From an uncultured Faecalibacterium sp. (GTDB lineage Bacteria > Bacillota > Clostridia > Oscillospirales > Ruminococcaceae), in NCBI GenBank assembly GCA_934511465.1, contig CAKSWG010000020.1, forward strand, positions 1 to 34,181: a stretch of 34,181 nt of DNA. Reading direction: 5' to 3'. Under the pieces are notes generated by a model. It was given only the letters and a program-made list of their open reading frames with translations. It had not been told where the DNA came from and made no database searches. How positions within the stretch are numbered: the stretch's first letter is position 1; each line of letters starts with the position of its first letter. Positions 25,903 through 33,329 of this stretch are shown here, one piece after another. Both the position numbers and the translations under genes were made by a program.

Positions 25903-27765
25903 ATGAGCATTCAGCGATATGGCCTGCGCAGACGGCTGCTGCGCTTTACCGTGTGCGGCATCCTGCTGCCCATCTCGGCACTGTTTCTGATGTACGGACA
26001 GTACATCGGCTACTCCATGAAACAGAGCGCCTTGCAGCAGGCAGCAGCGGCACACCACAATACGGCCATCACCCTTGGCACCCAGATGCGCACCTTCTCC
26101 AATGCTATGCGCGGCTTTTATACCTATTCGGATATGATCTCGCTGCTCACACAGGGCCGCACCGGCCTGTACAGTAAGGAACAGACCAATGATGAGGCCA
26201 TTTTCAACACGCTGAGCCTGATCCTTTCCTCGGTGCCGGAGGCCCGCTCCATCAAGCTGACCTCCTTCAAGCGCGGCATGATCTATACCATGACCAGTTC
26301 CTACCAGCGTTTTTCCTCGGCAGGCGAGCTGAGCCCGCCGAACGTCGGCTTTCCCTGCAAGCCCTACAGTTATTACGTCACACTGCTGGGCAATGCGGAT
26401 GCCAGCGGCAAGCTGCTGGTGTGTATGCCGCTGTACAACATCCCGTCCTCCTCGGACATTCTGGCTCTGGTGCAGCTGGAGGTACCCATCAGCAGTCTGA
26501 CCAGCCTGACCGGCCAGACGGATGCCCCCGGCGAGGTGCTCTGCCTGCTAGATCAGGACGGCAAGCCGCTGTACTCCTCGGACGGCAGTGCCGATACCGC
26601 CGCCTTATGGAAAAAGCTGCGCGGCATCAGCTGGGAAAAGTATAAAGTACAGACCTTTGTGCAGGGCAGCACAGACCCGGTGCTGGCCGAAAAAATTGAG
26701 GAAAAGGGCTTTTCATGGTATCTGGTGCAGGTGTGCCCGGCTTCCAGTCTGGAGCGCAGCTCCTATGCCTTTGTGCGCACCACCATTGCCCTGTTTGTGG
26801 GCTGCGTACTGCTGATGCTGCTATTGCTGGTATTCCAGCTGAATACCATCCTTACGCCGCTGAGCCGCCTGAGCGAGTACGCCGACATCGTGAGCAGCGG
26901 CAACCTGAGCGCTGACCCCGCCGCCTACCGGGACTACGACCATCCGGACGAGATACGGACCCTGATCCACAGCATCGACCGGATGATGCACACCATCACC
27001 GATTCGGTGATCCGGCAGTATGAGCTGGATATCGCCAATAAAACCATGGAACTGAACATGCTGCAAGCACAGATCACGCCGCATTTCCTGTTCAACACCC
27101 TGCAATGCTTTGCCACCACCGCGCTGGAAGGCCACAACCCGGAGCTTTATGGCTGCATCGCCTCGCTGGGCCAGATGCTGCGCTATTCCATGCACACCGA
27201 TCAGCCCATCGTCACCTTGCAGGACGAGATCGATTACTCCAACCGGTATATCAGCCTCCAGCTGATGCGGTTCAAACTGCCGCTGCAGACCGAGTGGCAG
27301 GTCGAACCCGAAGCGGCTCAGTGCAGGATCCCCAAAATGATCCTGCAACCGCTGATCGAAAATTCTTTCACCCATGGCCGCATCCTCATGGTGCCGGAAG
27401 GCCGCATTGAGGTGCGGGCCGAACTGCGGGAGAGCAACCTTGTGCTGATCGTCTCAGACAACGGCCTTGGCTCCGATGCGGAGCGGATCCGGCAGCTCAA
27501 TCAGGAACTGAGCACCCTCCGCAGCTCGATCCTGGAACGGAAGGACCGCAGCGGCACACCGATGCCGCCCCGGCACGCTGTCGCCGAGGAAGCCTACGGC
27601 ACTGGCAACAACATCGGCCTGAACAATGTCTATTCCCGTCTGCTGCTGAACTACGGCACCCGCTGCAACATGTACTGCTGTCTGGAAGCCCCCGCCGGCT
27701 TTTGCGTCCTGATCTCTCTGCCCGCTGAAAAGGAGGCGCCCCATGAAACTGCTGCTGATCGATGA
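25903..27765 (+). CDS. YesM-type sensor histidine kinase
   Basis: 620 residues. Span 1 is about 13-35, an extracellular sensor region of about 250 residues follows, span 2 is about 293-313, then HAMP (about 315-370). The His_kinase module of the YesM/LytS type has the phospho-histidine His394 in QITPHFLFNTLQ. The HATPase domain has its N-box asparagine at about residue 487 (LIENSFTHG), G-boxes SDNGLG and GNNIGLNNVYSRL. The ribosome site is weak (GGAAAG). It senses an extracellular signal, perhaps the loaded binding protein or its sugar, and phosphorylates the regulator encoded next. The last 23 bases overlap that gene. Confidence 0.92.
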   Translation: MSIQRYGLRRRLLRFTVCGILLPISALFLMYGQYIGYSMKQSALQQAAAAHHNTAITLGTQMRTFSNAMRGFYTYSDMISLLTQGRTGLYSKEQTNDEAIFNTLSLILSSVPEARSIKLTSFKRGMIYTMTSSYQRFSSAGELSPPNVGFPCKPYSYYVTLLGNADASGKLLVCMPLYNIPSSSDILALVQLEVPISSLTSLTGQTDAPGEVLCLLDQDGKPLYSSDGSADTAALWKKLRGISWEKYKVQTFVQGSTDPVLAEKIEEKGFSWYLVQVCPASSLERSSYAFVRTTIALFVGCVLLMLLLLVFQLNTILTPLSRLSEYADIVSSGNLSADPAAYRDYDHPDEIRTLIHSIDRMMHTITDSVIRQYELDIANKTMELNMLQAQITPHFLFNTLQCFATTALEGHNPELYGCIASLGQMLRYSMHTDQPIVTLQDEIDYSNRYISLQLMRFKLPLQTEWQVEPEAAQCRIPKMILQPLIENSFTHGRILMVPEGRIEVRAELRESNLVLIVSDNGLGSDAERIRQLNQELSTLRSSILERKDRSGTPMPPRHAVAEEAYGTGNNIGLNNVYSRLLLNYGTRCNMYCCLEAPAGFCVLISLPAEKEAPHETAADR

Positions 27766-29302
27766 TGAGCCCCATGTGATCGAGGCTTTGCGCCTGCTGG
27801 AATCTTGGGGAAAATGGGGCTTTGACCGAATTCTGGAAGCCAACAGCATCCAGCGTGCGCGGGAGCTTGCCCTGCAAGAACTGCCGGATCTTGTAATTAC
27901 TGATATCCTGCTGCCAGACGGCACGGGTGTGGACCTGATCCACACCCTGAACGAGCTGCCGGTGGTGCCGCAGATCATTGCAGTGTCCGGCCACAGCGAT
28001 TTCTGCTATGTGCGGCCCGCCCTTTCTGCCGGGTGCACCGATTACCTGCTCAAGCCCATCGACCCGGTAGACCTGCACAAGGCGGTGAGCAGGGCGATGG
28101 ATGCCTTGCAGTTCCAGCGCCAGCAGAAGGCCTCCCGCGAAAAGATGACTCAGCTCTCCAAAATGTACCGTGAAAAACTGGTGTGTGATCTGCTTTTGCA
28201 GCGCAATACCGTGGATGCGCTGAGCAAGCTCAACCAGTCGCTGCCAGCAGGTACCAGTGCGCAGTGCCGGGTCCTGCTGTTTGACACCACCTACCTGCGC
28301 ACCGGCGGCGATGCCTTTTTCGCCGACCTGCTGGCCCGGCTCTCGGCCAGCTGCGGCGAAAATGACTTTATCCTCTGCCGGGACAGCACTTTCCCCGGCC
28401 AGTGCATCGTGATCTATCTGGGCGGTGAGGAGGCGTTTGCCGCCCTGTCACAGCGCCTTTTGCAGCAGCTTTCCGCCCAGCGGCTGCCGTTCTGCGCCGG
28501 CTGCAGCGAAGCACTGCTGTTCCCAGCCCAGCTGCCCATCGGCTACCAGCATGCACGGGATGCGCTGCTGCACAGCCCGGCCGCACCGGAGCAAAGTGCA
28601 CTGACTGTGTGGTCTGCCCAGATGGAGGCTGCGCAAGAGCCGGCCGCGCCGGCCGACACAAGACGCCAGCTTCTCTCTGCCTGCCTGACCGGCGACGAAT
28701 CCCAGATGCAGGCGGCGCTGACCCAGTGGCTTGCACCGCTGTATGATACGCCGCTGACCATCGGCACCTGCCGTCAGGTGAGCCGCGCATGGCAGGAGAT
28801 ACTGTCCGACTGGATCAAAATATACCGCGAACGGTATCCGGTCCGGTTTTCCATGCAGTCGCCCAAGATGCTGCACTTTGCCGATTATCTGGACCCGCAG
28901 AGCCACGCCACCCTGACGCCTGCCGTGCAGGCCATGTCGGCGCAGGCCATGGACCTTGCCCGCAGCATCCGCAGCAGCCGTCCGGATCGTGACATAATCT
29001 ATCAAATCGAAGACTATCTGCAACTCAACTATTCTCAGCCCTTCAATCAGGCCGCATGCGCTGCCCGATTTTTCATCAATAAAGACTACATGTGCCGCAA
29101 ATTCAAAGCAGTGTTCCATATGAATATGGTCAATTACCTGCATACTCTGCGCATCGATCACGCCAAGACTATGCTCCGCGCCACCGATTGGAAGGTAGGC
29201 CGCATTGCTCACGAAGTAGGTTACCCGGATGAAAAATATTTCTCGAAGCAATTCAAGATCCTGGAAGGCCTGACCCCCATTGAATACCGCAATCGTTTTT
29301 AG
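27743..29302 (+). CDS. YesN-type response regulator with AraC DNA-binding domain
   Basis: 519 residues. The receiver domain (1-120) has the acidic pair D7/D8, phospho-acceptor Asp54 in ITDILLPDG, and the lysine in LLKPID. A long middle region (about 150-400) follows, then two AraC-type helix-turn-helix units from about 418 to the end (AACAARFFINKDYMCRKFK; VGRIAHEVGYPDEKYFSKQF). AAGGAGG precedes the ATG inside the end of the kinase gene, so the pair is co-translated. The likely targets are the direct repeats at 25804-25834. Confidence 0.93.
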   Translation: MKLLLIDDEPHVIEALRLLESWGKWGFDRILEANSIQRARELALQELPDLVITDILLPDGTGVDLIHTLNELPVVPQIIAVSGHSDFCYVRPALSAGCTDYLLKPIDPVDLHKAVSRAMDALQFQRQQKASREKMTQLSKMYREKLVCDLLLQRNTVDALSKLNQSLPAGTSAQCRVLLFDTTYLRTGGDAFFADLLARLSASCGENDFILCRDSTFPGQCIVIYLGGEEAFAALSQRLLQQLSAQRLPFCAGCSEALLFPAQLPIGYQHARDALLHSPAAPEQSALTVWSAQMEAAQEPAAPADTRRQLLSACLTGDESQMQAALTQWLAPLYDTPLTIGTCRQVSRAWQEILSDWIKIYRERYPVRFSMQSPKMLHFADYLDPQSHATLTPAVQAMSAQAMDLARSIRSSRPDRDIIYQIEDYLQLNYSQPFNQAACAARFFINKDYMCRKFKAVFHMNMVNYLHTLRIDHAKTMLRATDWKVGRIAHEVGYPDEKYFSKQFKILEGLTPIEYRNRF

Positions 29303-29469
29303 GGAGCTGTCCAGTGGGACAGCCGGGACGCCGGAACGAATGCGCCATTTCACCATGAGGAACGTGCTTTTCGTTGGGCAGCATTCCAAACCCCTTGACC
29401 GTGCCGCCCCCGCCGGGCGCAGCACTTCAGTGATCCGATTCTGTTGCCCTCAACAAGATCGCTGCATGA

Positions 29470-29518
29470 CAAAGCCCCCAGACCGCGGCAGCGCGTGTCT
29501 GAGGGCTTTGCTTTTTCC
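29470..29518 (+). terminator. Terminator of the two-component operon
   Basis: Stem CAAAGCCC...GGGCTTTG extended by AGAC/GTCT with a small mismatch, followed by CTTTTTCC. In the rest of 29303-29677 I see only a small hairpin at 29306-29323 (GCTGTCC/GGACAGC) and no gene. Confidence 0.75.
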
Positions 29519-29677
29519 TGTAGGTGTGTTTTCCTTGCCGTGGTGTTATCCGCGCTCTGACGGCCCCGCCGGGCATCCAGCACAAGGCACTCTGTAAGGC
29601 ACACGGCAAGGCATTTTTTGAGCCGCAAGGCACAAATAAGGCACATTCCAGCCGTTTTGGGGTCGCTGTAAAACAAG

Positions 29678-29724
29678 AAATCCCACGATTTACACCGCAT
29701 TTTCAACGGTCAATCGTGGGATTT
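29678..29724 (-). terminator. Terminator of the tRNA gene
   Basis: A perfect 13-bp stem (AAATCCCACGATT/AATCGTGGGATTT) with a 21-base loop lies five bases past the tRNA CCA end; on the minus strand it is followed by CTTGTTTTAC. Confidence 0.65.
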
Positions 29725-29728
29725 TACT

Positions 29729-29805
29729 TGGTGCGATGGAAGGGACTCGAACCCCCGGCCTACTGATTCGTAGTCAGTCACTCTATCCAGCTGAGCTACC
29801 AACGC
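29729..29805 (-). tRNA. tRNA-Arg (anticodon ACG)
   Basis: 77 nt with CCA encoded. The acceptor strands are GCGTTGG and CCATCGC; the D-stem is GCTC/GAGT, the anticodon stem ACTGA/TCAGT with loop CTACGAA (anticodon ACG, read as ICG for CGU/CGC/CGA), and the T-arm is GGGGG-TTCGAGT-CCCTT. The acceptor has a U4-U69 mismatch and the T- and D-stems use G-U pairs, so it is somewhat weakly paired but complete. A consensus promoter precedes it. Confidence 0.92.
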
Positions 29806-29830
29806 ATACGTTCCGTCCGGAACATGATGT

Positions 29831-29859
29831 ATTTTATCACGCAGACAGGTTTTTGTCAA
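29831..29859 (-). promoter_or_regulatory. Promoter of the tRNA-Arg gene
   Basis: On the minus strand TTGACA (29854-29859) and TAAAAT (29831-29836) are exactly 17 bases apart, about 25 bases before the tRNA. The remaining gap to the tig promoter at 30134 is AT-rich and shows only a possible small hairpin with T-run near 30076-30100. Confidence 0.8.
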
Positions 29860-30133
29860 CGGTTTTTTGCAATTATTTTTATCTTTTTTCAAAAAGAACG
29901 TCTTTTGTGCGGTTCTGCGCTGTTTTGTTCCTCTGGCTCGTGCCTACGCCCGCAGCTTTGGCCGTATTTTTGCAAGCCATATCCCAGTTCAAAGAGCCGC
30001 TGCTGCCTTCCCCAGCCCTCCGCTCCTTGCACGATATCCTCCGCTTACGCCGTCTTTTCCGGGGCAAAATGCGGTCCAAATTGCTCAATTGGCGTTTTTT
30101 ATGATTTTTCTTGTATCGCTTTTGTCATTCTTG

Positions 30134-30223
30134 TGCTATAATAACCTTACTATATGTTTTTAATCTGTGTCCGTGCAGAGGTGCAGGCGCTTTGCGGCAC
30201 AGCATCGGCCGATGCTGTGCCGC
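30134..30223 (+). promoter_or_regulatory. Promoter and structured leader of trigger factor
   Basis: TGCTATAAT is an extended -10 (TATAAT at 30137-30142) with no good -35. The leader of about 115 bases contains a 30-base perfect palindrome at 30194-30223 (GCGGCACAGCATC closing on GGCC), with no T-run after it, 43 bases before the start codon. Confidence 0.6.
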
Positions 30224-30265
30224 CGGGGCTTCTCTTGCAGCGAGACACCACGGAGGGTAGATCCT

Positions 30266-31573
30266 ATGAAACTGGTAAGCGTGGAAACTCCTGAAAAGAG
30301 TGTCTGCAAAATGACCTTCAGCGCCAGCCCGGAAGAGCTGGAGGCTGCATCCAATGCGGTTTATGAGCGCACCCGCGCCTCTTATACGATCCGGGGCTTC
30401 AAGAAGGGCGAGGCCGACCGCGCACAGATCGAAGCTGACCGCGGCGAACACACCTTCTGGTACGATGCCATCAACGACCTGATGGACAAGGATGTGCCTG
30501 CACTGTACGACGCCGCCATGGCAGAGCACGGTTTTGTGGCCGTGGCCGAGCCCGTGTACGATCTGGTGAGCGTGAAGAAGGACGAGGGCTTTGTGGCCAC
30601 CGCCACCGTCGCCTTGCAGCCGGAGCTAAACATCACCAAGAGCACTGGTTTTGCGGCTGAGTGCGTCACTCCGGAGGTATCCGACAAGGAGATCGACAAT
30701 GTGCTGGAGCGCCGCCGCGCTGCCGCCGCAGAGCTGGTGCCCCACAAGGGCCCCGCCGTGAAGGGCAACATTGTACATGTCGACTACGAGGGCCTGCTGG
30801 AGGGCAAGCCGTTCCAAGGCGGCACCGCGCAGAATCAGGCTGTCCAGCTTGGCAGCGGCCGCATGATCCCCGGTTTTGAGGAGGGCATTCTGGGCCACAA
30901 GGCAGGCGAGGAGTTTGAGATCTTTGTCACCTTCCCGGCCCGCTACCACGCAAAGGATCTGGCCGGCAAGCCGGTAGTGTTCAAGATCAAGCTGATCGAC
31001 GTCTGCGTGCGTCAGATCCCGGCTTTGAACAGCGACTTTGCCAAGAAGGTGGCTAATCTGGACACCATGGACGAGCTGCGCGCACAGGTCAAGCAACAGC
31101 TGCACGATGGCAAACACGCCGCTGCGCTGAACCGTGCCAAGGATCAGATCCTGACCCAGCTGGCCGATGCTTCTGAGGGCGAGCTGCCCAGCGTTTTGGT
31201 GGAGACCACCTACCAGCAGCAGATGGAACAGATCCAGCAGCAGCTGCAAATGCAGCGTCTGAGTCTGGACCGCTACCTGAGCCAGATCCACGAGACCCGC
31301 GAGAGCTTTACTGCCAAGGTGCGCTCTTCTGCCGAAAAGACGGCCCGCGTGCACATGGCTCTGTTGCAGATCGCACAGCAGGAGAACTTGGTGCCCACCG
31401 AAGAGGACATCGACAAAGCTCTGGCTGCCCGTGCCGAGCGCGCCAAAAAAACGTTGGACGAGATCAAGGCCAACTCCGACATCCCCGCCATGCGCCGCAA
31501 CGAAGGCATCCGCAAGGCTGCCGACTGGGTGATCGAGCACTCCACCATTGAGGACAAGGCGGAGAACCAGTAA
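30266..31573 (+). CDS. tig: Trigger factor, ribosome-associated chaperone and prolyl isomerase
   Basis: 435 residues, the normal size. It sits at the ribosome exit tunnel and helps nascent proteins fold. Domain order: ribosome-binding (1-110), FKBP-type prolyl isomerase (about 160-250; VHVDYEGLLEGKPFQGG, GSGRMIPGFEEGILG), then the C-terminal chaperone arms. The docking loop reads GFKKGEADR where most bacteria have GFRxGKxP: the R-to-K change is mild, but the K-x-P part is replaced. The ATG at 30266 has GGAGGG upstream. The stop is 15 bases from the left inverted repeat, whose hairpin likely ends the message. Confidence 0.95.
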   Translation: MKLVSVETPEKSVCKMTFSASPEELEAASNAVYERTRASYTIRGFKKGEADRAQIEADRGEHTFWYDAINDLMDKDVPALYDAAMAEHGFVAVAEPVYDLVSVKKDEGFVATATVALQPELNITKSTGFAAECVTPEVSDKEIDNVLERRRAAAAELVPHKGPAVKGNIVHVDYEGLLEGKPFQGGTAQNQAVQLGSGRMIPGFEEGILGHKAGEEFEIFVTFPARYHAKDLAGKPVVFKIKLIDVCVRQIPALNSDFAKKVANLDTMDELRAQVKQQLHDGKHAAALNRAKDQILTQLADASEGELPSVLVETTYQQQMEQIQQQLQMQRLSLDRYLSQIHETRESFTAKVRSSAEKTARVHMALLQIAQQENLVPTEEDIDKALAARAERAKKTLDEIKANSDIPAMRRNEGIRKAADWVIEHSTIEDKAENQ

Positions 31574-31587
31574 GCGCTGACGATTTG

Positions 31588-31717
31588 GAATGCGCGCCGC
31601 TTTGCGCTACGCATATTCAGCGGAAAAATCATTTATAATAGAGCAATGCCGGGCGGTCTGCGGACCGCCCGGCATTGCGTTTTCACGGGAAAGGTCGTGG
31701 AGGAAAACAGCATTTGC
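31588..31717. repeat. Left arm of a long inverted repeat, carrying the tig terminator
   Basis: Matches the right arm at 33189-33318 in opposite orientation. Over the aligned 106 bases 31612-31717 versus 33189-33294 there are only four differences and no gaps; both outer ends begin GAATGCGCGCCGC. It contains a perfect 16-bp stem with a TGCG loop (31643-31678) followed by GTTTTC, a good terminator for tig. Confidence 0.9.
31643..31678 (+). terminator. Terminator of trigger factor (inside the left inverted repeat)
   Basis: GCAATGCCGGGCGGTC pairs perfectly with GACCGCCCGGCATTGC around a four-base loop; GTTTTC follows. About 70 bases past the tig stop. Confidence 0.75.
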
Positions 31718-31737
31718 TGGTCAGGACGAACTCCTTC

Positions 31738-31877
31738 CGTCAAACCCTGCGGGTTTGCCATCTCCCTCAATGAGGGAGGCTCTGGCGAAACCGAAATCTT
31801 TGCACTTGCGCCGGAAGTTTTTCCGATGCGAAAGGCTCCCTCTTTGAGGGGGCTGTCGCCGTAGGCGACTGGGGGAG
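31738..31877. repeat. Palindromic intergenic repeat, diverged copy D
   Basis: Two inverted units of the same design as copies A-C. Left unit: CGTCAAACCC...GGGTTTGCCATCTCCCTC-AAT-GAGGGAGGC. Right unit in reverse: CCCCCAGTCGCCTACGGCG..., CCCTCAAAGAGGGAGCC. About 50 bases lie between them. It fills the space between the left inverted repeat and the TSUP gene stop. Confidence 0.7.
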
Positions 31878-31882
31878 TTTTT

Positions 31883-32659
31883 TCACCCCAGCAGGTTAAA
31901 GCCCATGATCACCACGCCCAGCACCACCAGCACAACGCCGGTGGCACGGTTCAGGGTCTTGGGTTCAGCCTTGTTGGCAAACACGGCGGCAATGCGTGCC
32001 CACAGCAGGGTGAACACCACACACAGTACCCATACTACCCAATCGGGCGCACCGCCAATCATGAAGTGGGACACCGCACCGGTCAGGGCCGTAAAGGCCA
32101 TGATGAACACGCTGGTGCCCACGGCGGTCTTCAGCTCGTAGCCCAGCACGCTGGTGAGGATGAGCAGCATCATCATGCCGCCGCCTGCGCCCACAAAACC
32201 GCAGATAAAGCCGATGAGCATGCCGCACACCACCGACTGGATGGCGCGCTTTTTGGCACTGACGTCCTGCATGGCTTCCTTGGTGGTCATGACCGGGCGC
32301 ACGATGAACTTGATGCCCAGCAGGAAGGTCATGAACACCGAGAAGCTGCCCATGGTAGCCGAGGGCACCTTGCTGGCCACCCAGCTGCCCACCACCGTGA
32401 ACGCCAGCACGCTGGCCATCATGATGAGGCCGTTTTTGATGTCCAGATTTTTGTTTTTATGATAGGTATAAGCCGAAACGGCGCTGGCCAGCACATCCGA
32501 AGAAAGGGCGATGCCCACCGCCATGTAGGGGTCCATGTGCAGGAAGGTGATGAGCATGGGGCTGATCACAGCCGCCGCGCTCATGCCGGCAAAACCGGTG
32601 CCAAGGCCGGCGCCCATGCCGGCAAAAAAGGTGACAAGGATGGTAAACAGCACATTCAT
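31883..32659 (-). CDS. TSUP/TauE-SafE family membrane permease
   Basis: 258 residues with about seven or eight spans. The start FFAGMGAGLGTGFAGMSAAAVISPML is the family signature, and GFICGFVGAGGGMMMLLILT near residue 165 is its internal repeat. TSUP proteins export or import sulfur-containing anions or small organic acids (sulfite, sulfoacetate, taurine products); the substrate here is unknown. The ATG follows the marR stop by one base, with AGGAGAA upstream, so the two are co-transcribed. The pair lies between the inverted repeats. Confidence 0.9.
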   Translation of the reverse strand: MNVLFTILVTFFAGMGAGLGTGFAGMSAAAVISPMLITFLHMDPYMAVGIALSSDVLASAVSAYTYHKNKNLDIKNGLIMMASVLAFTVVGSWVASKVPSATMGSFSVFMTFLLGIKFIVRPVMTTKEAMQDVSAKKRAIQSVVCGMLIGFICGFVGAGGGMMMLLILTSVLGYELKTAVGTSVFIMAFTALTGAVSHFMIGGAPDWVVWVLCVVFTLLWARIAAVFANKAEPKTLNRATGVVLVVLGVVIMGFNLLG

Positions 32660-32660
32660 T

Positions 32661-33095
32661 TTATTCGTTCTCCTGTAAAATTTCGTCCAGATTTTTCCCA
32701 ATGAGCTCCATGGTGCGGAAAAAGACCTCCTGATCCGCTGCATCGACATGGTTCAGCAGACGCTTGAAAAAAGCGTTCTGCACAGCGCGGCCCTTGCGGA
32801 TCACAGGGTCCGCCTTGCCGGTGCAGAGCAGCTTTGTTTTGCGGCGGTCCCCCGCCATGGCATAGCGTTCCAGATAGCCCTCCTGCGCCAGCTTGTCCAC
32901 GTACATGGAGACCAGATTCGCCTTGATGTGGCGCACCTCCACGATGTCGCGGGCGGTCTTGTAGTCCGGGTTGTTGGCAAGGAACAGCAGGATATCCAGC
33001 GCCGTCTGCGGCATGCCCAATTCCTGACACAACGGCTTGCAGACCGCATTGTACGCCTGCGAGGTCTTGATGGCAAATTCGATATTCGGGTTCAC
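32661..33095 (-). CDS. MarR-family transcriptional regulator
   Basis: 144 residues. The winged helix domain fills the middle: TALDILLFLANNPDYKTARDI, recognition helix region IKANLVSMYVDKLAQEGYLER, then wing AMAGDRRKTKLLCT. The flanking helices form the dimer interface. The only in-frame start is GTG at 33093-33095 with AAAGGA about 10 bases upstream (the frame is closed by TGA just before). It begins a two-gene operon with the TSUP permease. Two tandem palindromes at the predicted start site suggest autorepression relieved by a ligand, perhaps the permease substrate. Confidence 0.9.
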   Translation of the reverse strand: MNPNIEFAIKTSQAYNAVCKPLCQELGMPQTALDILLFLANNPDYKTARDIVEVRHIKANLVSMYVDKLAQEGYLERYAMAGDRRKTKLLCTGKADPVIRKGRAVQNAFFKRLLNHVDAADQEVFFRTMELIGKNLDEILQENE

Positions 33096-33109
33096 TCCGG
33101 GCCAATCCT

Positions 33110-33136
33110 TTCATTTTTGAATGGTTCATTTTTGAA
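33110..33136. promoter_or_regulatory. Tandem operator for the MarR protein
   Basis: TTCATTTTTGAA occurs at 33110-33121 and again at 33125-33136, spaced 15 bases start to start. Each is a near-perfect palindrome (TTCA...TGAA). They cover the predicted start of transcription and the ribosome site of marR, where a repressor would bind. Confidence 0.65.
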
Positions 33137-33138
33137 GT

Positions 33139-33167
33139 ATTATAGTGCAGAGGAAGAGCGATGTCAA
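33139..33167 (-). promoter_or_regulatory. Consensus promoter of marR-TSUP
   Basis: On the minus strand TTGACA (33162-33167) and TATAAT (33139-33144) are exactly 17 bases apart, a perfect sigma-A promoter, which would need repression to be controlled. Confidence 0.88.
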
Positions 33168-33188
33168 GAGAAAAAGAGAATCTGCGCT

Positions 33189-33318
33189 GCAAATGCCGTT
33201 TTCCTCCACGACCTTTCCCGTGAAAACGCAATGCCGGGCGGTCCGCAGACCGCCCGGCATTGCTCTATTGTAAATAATTTTTCCACTGAATATGCGCAAA
33301 GCAGCGCGGCGCGCATTC
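33189..33318. repeat. Right arm of the long inverted repeat, carrying the feoB terminator
   Basis: Reverse complement of the left arm (31588-31717), with the same outer end GAATGCGCGCCGC and the same hairpin. It begins 12 bases after the feoB stop, mirroring the placement of the left arm behind tig. Confidence 0.9.
33228..33263 (-). terminator. Terminator of feoB (inside the right inverted repeat)
   Basis: A 16-bp perfect stem with a four-base loop, followed on the minus strand by GTTTTC; same hairpin as behind tig. Confidence 0.75.
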
Positions 33319-33329
33319 AGATCGTTTTC

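Noticed and set aside
29350..29706. Small minus-strand open frame between the response regulator and the tRNA
   Set aside because: It crosses a strong terminator hairpin, has no ribosome binding site, and its product resembles nothing recognisable.
32656..33231. Alternative frame starting upstream of marR with ATG codons
   Set aside because: It encodes no recognisable domain and runs out of frame through the clear MarR winged helix, whose own frame starts at GTG 33095.
31588..33318. Composite transposon around marR-TSUP
   Set aside because: There is no transposase or integrase inside or beside the inverted repeats, and I could not see target-site duplications; kept only as an inverted-repeat cassette.
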